This document shows, piece after piece, positions 6,901 through 11,308 of a stretch of 11,308 nt of DNA. The notes below the pieces were generated by a model. It searched no databases and was not told where the DNA came from. It saw only the letters and a program-made list of their open reading frames with translations. The position numbers and the translations under genes are program-made. Numbering within the stretch: position 1 is the stretch's first letter; each line of letters opens with the position of its first letter. Origin of the DNA: CAZIQY01 sp964541605 (GTDB taxonomy: Bacteria > Desulfobacterota > Syntrophia > Syntrophales > UBA2185); contig CAZIQY010000085.1 of NCBI GenBank assembly GCA_964541605.1, positions 1 through 11,308 of the forward strand. Direction: 5' to 3'.

Positions 6901-8253
6901 GGCCTCATTGACTTGAATATCGGAGACCGCATGATTCTTGACGAAGACGGCCTTCATATCCTGGCCGCCGATATCGAGGACAAAGGATACCTGCGGAGAA
7001 AACGTCCGGGCAGCCCTGTAATGTGCCATCGTTTCGACGATGCCGTCATCAATCCCAAAGGCCGCTCTGATCAGATCCTCCCCATACCCTGTGACGGTTG
7101 TTCGTACGATTCTGATTGTAATGCCCGCCGCCGTCAAAGTTGTTCCGAATGACAGGAGGCCGGATCGGACCGCCTTTACCGGGTCGCCGTTGTTTGGGCT
7201 GTAATGGCTGAGCGCGACTCTGTTCCGGGAATCCATGAGAATGATCTTAGTGGTTGTTGAACCGGAATCGATCCCCAGGAAACAATCTTCTCCGTTCAGA
7301 TCGCGAAGGTCCGCTTTTTCGACGACACGCTGTTCATGCCTTTCCTGCCAGGAAACAAACTCCTCTTCGGTTGCGAACAGGGGAGGCAGCGTTTCTGTTT
7401 TTACCTGTACCTTTCTGAGCTTTTCGAGCTTCTTAAGGAAACTCGTGATAGGAATCGTGGAGGCGGAAGCCGAAGAATGCAAGGATGCTCCCAGGGCGGC
7501 AATCAATTCCGGATGAGCTGTCCGGATGATGTCCGTCTCCTCATCGAGTCCGAGGACATCCGCAAAAGCGCGCCGCAACCCCCGAAAGAATCCCAGCGGC
7601 CCGCCGGCAAGCAGTACTTTTTTCTCCACCTTTCTTCCCCTGAACAATGTGGCCGCCGTCTGGAGAGCGACGGCGTGAAAGGCGGAGGCGGCGATGTCTT
7701 CCTTCGGCACGTGATTGCTCAGCAGGGATTGGACATCGGTTTTGGCAAAGACGCCGCACCGGGAGGCGATGGGATGAACGGCGGCGCTCCTCTGAGCCAG
7801 CAAATCGAAGTCTTCTATCGATACATCGAGAAGAACAGCCATCTGATCGATAAAGGCCCCGGTGCCGCCCGCGCAGCTGCCGTTCATTCTGATGTCGGGC
7901 GGGGACTTGGCCTCAAAAAAAATGACTTTTGAATCCTCTCCGCCGATCTCGATGAAGGTCTTTACTTCAGGCCATCGGTGTCTGATGAGTTGCGACGAAG
8001 CAACCACTTCCTGGATGAAAGGAAAGCCGTAAGTTTCAGCCAGGCCCATTCCGGCGGAACCTGTAAAGGCCGCTGTGACATTCACATCCCCTAACGCGGA
8101 CAAGGCCTCTTGCAGCATTGTCCGAAGGGTTTCCCGTGTCCTGGAATGGTGGCGGCGATAGCGCGAGAAAACCGCATCGGCCTTAGAGTTGCAGATGACG
8201 AGTTTTACGGTTGTGGAGCCGATATCGATTCCAGTCAGATATTTATCCTGCAC
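3988..8253 (-). CDS. Giant acyl-CoA dehydratase activase-related fusion (tandem BadF/BadG/BcrA/BcrD ATPase + DUF2229 + HgdB-like region)
   Basis: This 1421-residue protein combines modules usually split over several genes. Module 1 (about 5-260) is an ASKHA ATPase with GIDIGSTTVK, IGGEDSKV and cluster cysteines Cys127 (NGSCAGGTG) and Cys166 (SRCGVFA). Module 2 (about 325-585) repeats this: GIDSGSTTTK, IGGQDMKA, Cys452 (NEACSSGCG) and Cys491 (TRCTVF). By family knowledge such pairs of cysteines from two subunits hold a bridging [4Fe-4S] cluster that drives ATP-dependent low-potential single-electron transfer; here the tandem copies could form a pseudo-dimer. Residues 616-642 (CKGCENTC, NRCEHR) begin the DUF2229 part. 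Further cysteines at 732, 769, 774, 946, 1063, 1098, 1351 and 1357 mark dehydratase D-subunit-like (COG3580/3581) regions. It starts at GTG 8253 with AAGGAAGG 3 nt upstream and overlaps the HD gene by 11 bp. The substrate is unknown. Confidence 0.93.
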   Translation of the reverse strand: MQDKYLTGIDIGSTTVKLVICNSKADAVFSRYRRHHSRTRETLRTMLQEALSALGDVNVTAAFTGSAGMGLAETYGFPFIQEVVASSQLIRHRWPEVKTFIEIGGEDSKVIFFEAKSPPDIRMNGSCAGGTGAFIDQMAVLLDVSIEDFDLLAQRSAAVHPIASRCGVFAKTDVQSLLSNHVPKEDIAASAFHAVALQTAATLFRGRKVEKKVLLAGGPLGFFRGLRRAFADVLGLDEETDIIRTAHPELIAALGASLHSSASASTIPITSFLKKLEKLRKVQVKTETLPPLFATEEEFVSWQERHEQRVVEKADLRDLNGEDCFLGIDSGSTTTKIILMDSRNRVALSHYSPNNGDPVKAVRSGLLSFGTTLTAAGITIRIVRTTVTGYGEDLIRAAFGIDDGIVETMAHYRAARTFSPQVSFVLDIGGQDMKAVFVKNHAVSDIQVNEACSSGCGSFIETFARSLNCDVAQFARLGCQSEAPFDLGTRCTVFMNSRVKQAQREGASISDISAGLAYAVVRNSLHKVLKLTDVQLLGNHIVAQGGAFRNPAVLRAFEMLTGKEVVRPDIAEFMGAYGAAITARENYLSEKTRPSGFVGFQPVMESGTENRELLNCKGCENTCRMVRIRFPNGLSYFTGNRCEHRFSNRPRTGRRGVNLAAAKVKLLFDRPLEPAGKPILSFGIPRILNMYENFPFWSTYLTACGFRVVLSSPSTTELFEQGVHAVMSDNICFPGKLAHGHIMDLINRKVDRIFYPNVVHEQKEHSSSCNSFNCPVVTGYPDVIRSASNPEELYGIPLDSPAVSFKDAALLEKQLFHFVTPFGVKRLSSNLAVRQALKAQSNFRKRVLEMGGNLIAAAEKEARRMVVLSGRPYHADPLINHGIPELLAGYGVDVLTEDALPLNVWESLRQNGILTQWAYVNRIIAAAEYIGNKKNMYMVQLASFGCGPDALSSDEARRILEKKSRSYTLIKIDEMANLGAVKIRLRSLLETDRGGRDCVAPLPVYPLRGKGDRKKIIVPWISPMYSPLVAPAFAACGLPAEVLAPPDRRSVELGLRYVNNDLCYPAVIIIGDIIKAFRSGQYDPERTTIVFPQTFGQCRASSYLPLMEKALQCAGYEKVEVLSLSITSGDLQIDLPIDKKVFLKKLSLELIFADALARLYYAMVPRESIKGKAEAIHRKYLERIAVEPADFDSLLILLKRAVAEFNSLEATNTIIPVVGVLGEIYVKYNAFANNHIVEWLLEQGLEVRVPPLLSFFTQFFTNEAFNQKAFLKRSLKDRVACTLADHYVRHLLQRVETAMKTFRYYQESTGLGKLAEKASRTVSLVNQAGEGWLLTAEMIAMLQCGINHIVCMQPFGCLANHITGKGISRRLQQRYPQANLLFLDMDAGHSEVNLLNRLHLLVAAAKENAGEMSDIRSQVHG

Positions 8254-9313
8254 AGACCTTCCTTACCAAAACAACACAATCCTTAATGCTGCAATACGTA
8301 TCAACAAAGCACACCACCCAGGATTCAGGATAACGGGGCGGCACAAGGGTCAGGGGCCACATATGCTTTCTGATAATGTCCTTTTCCTTTTCGTTCAGAT
8401 CAGCGGTCTTAACTGCATTTTGCAGTGAGATTTTAGGGTGTCTGCAGCCATGCAATCTCGGTCCCTCCCTGATCCAATCATAGAAAAAAAGATCGTGGAG
8501 CAGCGCGCCCCGCGCCGTTGAAGCGTAATCGAGCGAGAGCGTCTTGGCCGCAGCGTAACTGCGCCAGGCCACCTCCAGCGAGTGTTCGAGGCGGGTGTTG
8601 AATCCGTGATGCCTGAACCCCGAGAGGCGCTGGACGTCGACCGTATCGAGCAAGGGCGTCAAGATGTCCATGAATTCATCGTGGCTGACGGAAAGAGTCT
8701 TCTCTTTTGCGCGCGTCTGCAGAACGAATGAGAGATTGCAGATGAAGTCGATCGACAGGACGCCGCAGGCGGAGAACGTAACTGCGGAGATCCAATGCGG
8801 GTCGAAAGACCGGTAAAAGAAAAGGGATAGAGGCAGCAGCGCATATTCAAAAAAGAAGGCCAATAAAACCCAGTAACAGGAATATTTCAGGCAGACCTGG
8901 TTCTTGAAACAAAGCGGTTGGCCCGAGTAATCCCACAGCGGTCTTTTAAGCACACCGTCGAAGAAAAGACCCGTTGCCAACTCGATTCCCGTGGTCACCA
9001 AAAAGTAGACCAGGCCTTTTGATAAAAGGACCAGCACCGTGAGATAGAGAGCGTTCAAAGCCCCGATCTTGAGATTAACCGGAGGAATGAAATTTGCGGC
9101 GTAAGAAATCGCGCCCTCCTGAATAGAGGCAATGATAAGGGTCAGGACCACCGCCGCAGTCCCGTATATGGGAAGATAGGGACCCTTCAGAAATCCGGGG
9201 TTCACGAGTTTCTTCTGCACCACTGACCGGTAAACACATTCAAGCCCCCAGCCTGCAACAGAAAAAAATGCAAATAGATAAAAGTAGACCGGAGTTTCAA
9301 GCACAGGTGACAC
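8243..9313 (-). CDS. CmpB-type (DUF1113) membrane protein fused to an HD-domain phosphohydrolase
   Basis: A 356-residue two-part protein. Residues 1-200 hold about five or six hydrophobic segments (for example 9-23, 48-63, 88-108, 146-166, 175-198) and the signature of the 'putative ABC transporter permease CmpB' family: GWGLECVYRS, NPGFLKGPYLPIYG (38-51) and RPLWDYSGQPLCF (124-136). No ATPase partner gene is present, so a transporter role is doubtful. Residues 210-345 form a cytoplasmic HD domain with His244 (RLEHS), His273-Asp274 (LLHDLF), His317 (KHMWP) and Asp338 (FVDTY) as likely metal ligands for a phosphohydrolase, possibly nucleotide or phosphoester directed. Its start overlaps the TetR gene end by 17 bp and its end overlaps the activase start by 11 bp. 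The start codon is GTG at 9313, but GTG 9304 (AAGAG 8 nt upstream) is equally possible. Substrate and role are unknown. Confidence 0.85.
   Translation of the reverse strand: MSPVLETPVYFYLFAFFSVAGWGLECVYRSVVQKKLVNPGFLKGPYLPIYGTAAVVLTLIIASIQEGAISYAANFIPPVNLKIGALNALYLTVLVLLSKGLVYFLVTTGIELATGLFFDGVLKRPLWDYSGQPLCFKNQVCLKYSCYWVLLAFFFEYALLPLSLFFYRSFDPHWISAVTFSACGVLSIDFICNLSFVLQTRAKEKTLSVSHDEFMDILTPLLDTVDVQRLSGFRHHGFNTRLEHSLEVAWRSYAAAKTLSLDYASTARGALLHDLFFYDWIREGPRLHGCRHPKISLQNAVKTADLNEKEKDIIRKHMWPLTLVPPRYPESWVVCFVDTYCSIKDCVVLVRKVCAG
8257..8264 (-). promoter_or_regulatory. Shine-Dalgarno for the GTG start of the activase gene
   Basis: AAGGAAGG on the minus strand lies inside the last codons of the HD gene (encoding R-K-V) and ends 3 nt before GTG 8253. 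It supports the GTG start and suggests coupled translation of the two genes. Confidence 0.65.
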
Positions 9314-9887
9314 TCTTAGGGTTTAAAATTCCTCCGCACAGGAGGGTGATCAGTTCATCGAGATCCGCATCGATATCGGAATTGTCGGAATCCAAAAGCC
9401 AGGTAAACTCGAATCCTCTCATGGCATAGACAATCGACCGCACCGTGTGTGGACCGCAGTTGTTAAAGATCCCTTCCTTCACCCCTTCGTTCAGAATGGC
9501 TTGAAGAATGGCCGTCTGCGCAAGAAACAGGTTCTTTCGGACAGCACCGGCGCACGGAAGAAGCCGGTGAAGGAGATCAGAGCGAAGATTCAGGATATCT
9601 GCAGCTTCCTTTACCAGCTTGAAACTCGTGAGAATGAAGGCGCGAAGTTTTTCTCTGGGCGACTTCACCTGCTCAACGGCTTCGGAGATGCGGGAAGCAA
9701 TATCGCTGACCTCCCGATTTAGAACTTCCATATAGACCCGGTCTTTGCTCCCGAAATAATGGTAGATCGTCGCCTTTGCGACCTTCGACAGACGGGCGAT
9801 ATCCTCCAGATTTGTTTTCTGCATCCCGTATTTTTTAAACATCTGCCGTGCTGTATTGAGGATTGAATCCACTTTATCCTTTTTCAT
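9297..9887 (-). CDS. TetR/AcrR-family transcriptional regulator
   Basis: A 196-residue one-component regulator of normal family length. The N-terminal DNA-binding domain shows the typical order: helix 1 with ILNTARQMFKKYGMQ (9-23), then the helix-turn-helix TNLEDIARLSKVAKATIYHYFGSKDRVY (25-52), including the conserved A-K-AT-IYHYF-SK-R pattern. The remainder is the usual variable, helical ligand-binding and dimer region, so the ligand cannot be read from sequence. ATG 9887 has GGGAGGG 3 nt upstream. A strong promoter lies just upstream, and the gene is first in a unit overlapping the HD and activase genes. Autoregulation and control of those two genes, perhaps in response to an acyl-CoA or lipid, is likely by context but unproven. 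Confidence 0.93.
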   Translation of the reverse strand: MKKDKVDSILNTARQMFKKYGMQKTNLEDIARLSKVAKATIYHYFGSKDRVYMEVLNREVSDIASRISEAVEQVKSPREKLRAFILTSFKLVKEAADILNLRSDLLHRLLPCAGAVRKNLFLAQTAILQAILNEGVKEGIFNNCGPHTVRSIVYAMRGFEFTWLLDSDNSDIDADLDELITLLCGGILNPKSVTCA

Positions 9888-9933
9888 GAGCCCTCCCTGA
9901 AAAATATACTTTTATACTGATTATGTTCAAAAA

Positions 9934-9961
9934 TTTATAATGTGTACTGTGCCTTTGTCAA
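9934..9961 (-). promoter_or_regulatory. Sigma-70-type promoter of the tetR / HD / activase unit
   Basis: On the minus strand a perfect -35 TTGACA (9961-9956) is followed after 16 bp by TATAAA (9939-9934), about 46 bp before the TetR ATG at 9887. It is the best promoter match in the window. It is flanked by the inverted repeat TGTGCC-N19-GGCACA. A weaker alternative with TTGAAC and TATATT lies closer to the gene. Confidence 0.7.
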
Positions 9962-9978
9962 TCATTAACCTTGGCACA
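9948..9978. repeat. Inverted repeat around the -35 box, candidate operator
   Basis: The arms TGTGCC (9948-9953) and GGCACA (9973-9978) are exact 6-bp reverse complements separated by 19 bp, and the -35 hexamer lies between them. The placement suits a repressor site for the TetR protein encoded directly downstream. TetR operators are commonly tighter palindromes, and no T-tract follows the repeat, so both an operator role and a weak terminator for the preceding acyltransferase gene are uncertain. Confidence 0.35.
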
Positions 9979-9982
9979 TAAA

Positions 9983-10735
9983 TTAATAATTTCTCTTATC
10001 CCATCTTCCAAAATATTCTTTCTCCATTTCCGCCAGGCATTCAATGATCTGCCCTGCATATTCTCTCTGGACTTTGAGTCCGTTGAAAGCCGGCCGATGC
10101 GGCTCAAGGACTTTCACCGCCACCGTAAATCGCTCCCGAAATCGAGGAATGATTCCAAAAGATTTCTGCTCATCTCCGCGCAGGTAGATGCATAGAATGC
10201 GACAATTCGAAAACTCCTTTACGAAACGGCCTGCGCCGTAAGAAAACTCTTTTTTATTAATTCTCCCTGTGCGGGACCTGCCGCCTTCCGGAAAAATAAG
10301 AAGGTTCTGTCCTCCCGACAAAACAGCATCACACCTGTCGAGAGCCCTCTTCATTTCTTCACGGTTTCCGCCCCGGTGGACGGGAATGCATTTGGCAAGA
10401 TAGCCGAGAACGGCGAGAATCGGATTTTGCTGAAAATTATCCCGCTCCGGCAAATTCCATGGAATCCGCCGGAAATGGGAAAAGTGCTGGAACAGCGAAA
10501 ACATGACATAGGTCAGGATCATGGAATCCACCATGGTCAAATGATTGGCACAGATGATCCAAGATCCGTTATGTTTTGCAAACTTCCCGAAGCAGGCCTT
10601 TCGGATCCGTTTGAGGTCTCGGATCCTGTATCCCATTGCCCTTATGAATAGAACGTTGAGAGGCGCAATCAGGAAAATCCCGATTTGTCCCAGGAAATAT
10701 TGAAGCTGCATGGATCTGGTGACTCCCGAGCGCAT
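9983..10735 (-). CDS. PlsC-type 1-acyl-glycerol-3-phosphate acyltransferase family protein
   Basis: This 250-residue protein is a glycerolipid acyltransferase-fold enzyme (PlsC/LPLAT). The catalytic NHxxxxD motif is present as NHLTMVD (64-70), and the substrate-binding motif as FPEGGRS (148-154) with the following RTG. A further family block is seen in CIPVHRGG (116-123). A hydrophobic stretch at about 12-32 probably anchors it to the inner membrane. By family knowledge it transfers an acyl group from acyl-ACP or acyl-CoA to a lysophospholipid or related acceptor. It follows the ACP gene by 5 bp, suggesting acyl-ACP as donor. The ATG at 10735 lacks a clear Shine-Dalgarno; Met9 (ATG 10711) with GGGAG 11 nt upstream is an alternative. 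The exact acceptor is unknown. Confidence 0.88.
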   Translation of the reverse strand: MRSGVTRSMQLQYFLGQIGIFLIAPLNVLFIRAMGYRIRDLKRIRKACFGKFAKHNGSWIICANHLTMVDSMILTYVMFSLFQHFSHFRRIPWNLPERDNFQQNPILAVLGYLAKCIPVHRGGNREEMKRALDRCDAVLSGGQNLLIFPEGGRSRTGRINKKEFSYGAGRFVKEFSNCRILCIYLRGDEQKSFGIIPRFRERFTVAVKVLEPHRPAFNGLKVQREYAGQIIECLAEMEKEYFGRWDKRNY

Positions 10736-10740
10736 ATGGC

Positions 10741-10989
10741 TCAGTTCAGTTTCTTTTCAATCAGCAAAACCGCGTCGCCGATGGTTTCGATCTTATCGAC
10801 TTCATCCTCCTCGACGGTGATGTTGAAAACATCTTCACACTTGATAATGAAATCCACCAGTCGCGCGGAGTTGACCTTCAGGTCGTTAAGGATATGGGTC
10901 TCCCTCGTAGCCTTGTCCAGCAACGAAACATCCTTCGTGTAAGCCTTGAGAATGTTCAGCATCTCCTGAAAAATCGTTTGCTCATCCAT
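10741..10989 (-). CDS. Acyl carrier protein with atypical NSA attachment motif
   Basis: The 82-residue product begins MDEQTIFQEM and has the acidic four-helix composition of an ACP, with the typical post-serine helix LVDFIIKCEDVFNITVEEDEV and a C-terminal TIGDAVLLIEKKLN helix. The phosphopantetheine serine would be Ser41 in LKVNSARL, where the usual D-S-L is N-S-A. The retained serine, correct spacing and acyltransferase neighbour still argue for a working carrier. I chose ATG 10989 because GGAG lies 10 nt upstream; an in-frame TTG at 11010 would add seven residues. It probably presents an acyl chain to the PlsC-like enzyme 5 bp downstream. It is more likely a dedicated secondary-lipid or polyene-type ACP than the housekeeping one (inference). 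Confidence 0.8.
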   Translation of the reverse strand: MDEQTIFQEMLNILKAYTKDVSLLDKATRETHILNDLKVNSARLVDFIIKCEDVFNITVEEDEVDKIETIGDAVLLIEKKLN

Positions 10990-11121
10990 TTTGCAATCGC
11001 TCCAGTTCAAAATTAAAAATCGGAAATAACGAATTCACCGTTTCACTAATCTCGATACGCGAGCCTACTGATTCTACAATGGTTACTGTTCGCGTCTCCA
11101 AAGCAGATATTCTTCGCTATC

Positions 11122-11307
11122 TTACTCAATCCTGGTATCCCAACAGTATTTCCGCAAAGCCTTTATGCATGCAATCGTGCAGGTGAAGGACACCACGAAA
11201 AGCACGGCAACGAACAGGAAAAACAATTTCTTAATTGCTCGCCCCAAACCTTTTCTCAGAGGTGGTCGGGGTTGTTTGGACAGGAAACAGGGATTTATAA
11301 GTGAGAA
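11122..11307 (-). CDS. C-terminal part of an unidentified protein with one membrane segment (partial)
   Basis: An open minus-strand frame enters from the right edge and ends at TAA 11124-11122, giving at least 61 residues with no internal ATG. After a proline- and basic-rich stretch (KQPRPPLRKGLGRAIKK) comes one hydrophobic segment (FFLFVAVLFVVSFTCTIACI), then a short basic tail ending KYCWDTRIE. The basic residues on both sides of a 20-residue hydrophobic helix look like a real membrane anchor, not a chance frame. The next gene, the ACP, starts 132 bp downstream, so an operon is possible but not shown. The family is not recognised. Confidence 0.5.
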   Translation of the reverse strand, partial: FSLINPCFLSKQPRPPLRKGLGRAIKKLFFLFVAVLFVVSFTCTIACIKALRKYCWDTRIE

Positions 11308-11308
11308 A

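Overview
The window looks like a chromosomal stretch from an anaerobic Gram-negative bacterium, most likely of the Desulfobacterota (Syntrophus-like) type. The grounds are an outer-membrane lipid A deacylase-type barrel together with a giant oxygen-sensitive 2-hydroxyacyl-CoA dehydratase activase-type protein. The taxonomic placement is an inference from gene content, not from a marker gene. No tRNA, rRNA, CRISPR array, insertion sequence or integrase was found.

Layout. At the left edge a plus-strand gene ends (3-89) and is closed by a textbook rho-independent terminator (105-129). All other genes lie on the minus strand and are transcribed right to left. In order of transcription they are: the C-terminal end of a membrane-anchored protein running off the right edge (11122-11307); a small acyl carrier protein (10741-10989); a PlsC-type acyltransferase (9983-10735); a 95-bp promoter gap; a TetR regulator (9297-9887); a CmpB-type membrane protein fused to an HD domain (8243-9313); a 1421-residue activase-type fusion (3988-8253); a 43-residue small protein (3724-3855); a phasin-like coiled-coil protein (3326-3616); a UbiB/ABC1 kinase-like membrane protein (1646-3322); and an LpxR-type outer-membrane lipid A 3'-O-deacylase (357-1412).

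How the genes group. The ACP and acyltransferase (5-bp gap) form an acyl-transfer pair that may build or remodel a membrane lipid. TetR, CmpB-HD and the activase overlap by 17 and 11 bp, and the two downstream genes use GTG starts, so they are probably translationally coupled behind one clear sigma-70-like promoter (TTGACA-N16-TATAAA). This TetR / membrane HD / giant activase unit is the most interesting part of the window. It looks like a regulated, membrane-linked, ATP-driven radical or low-potential electron system with no separate dehydratase genes nearby. The small protein, phasin-like protein and UbiB form a third unit. LpxR follows after a 233-bp gap with no convincing -10 box. Several of the products act on membranes or acyl groups, but a single shared pathway cannot be shown from sequence alone.
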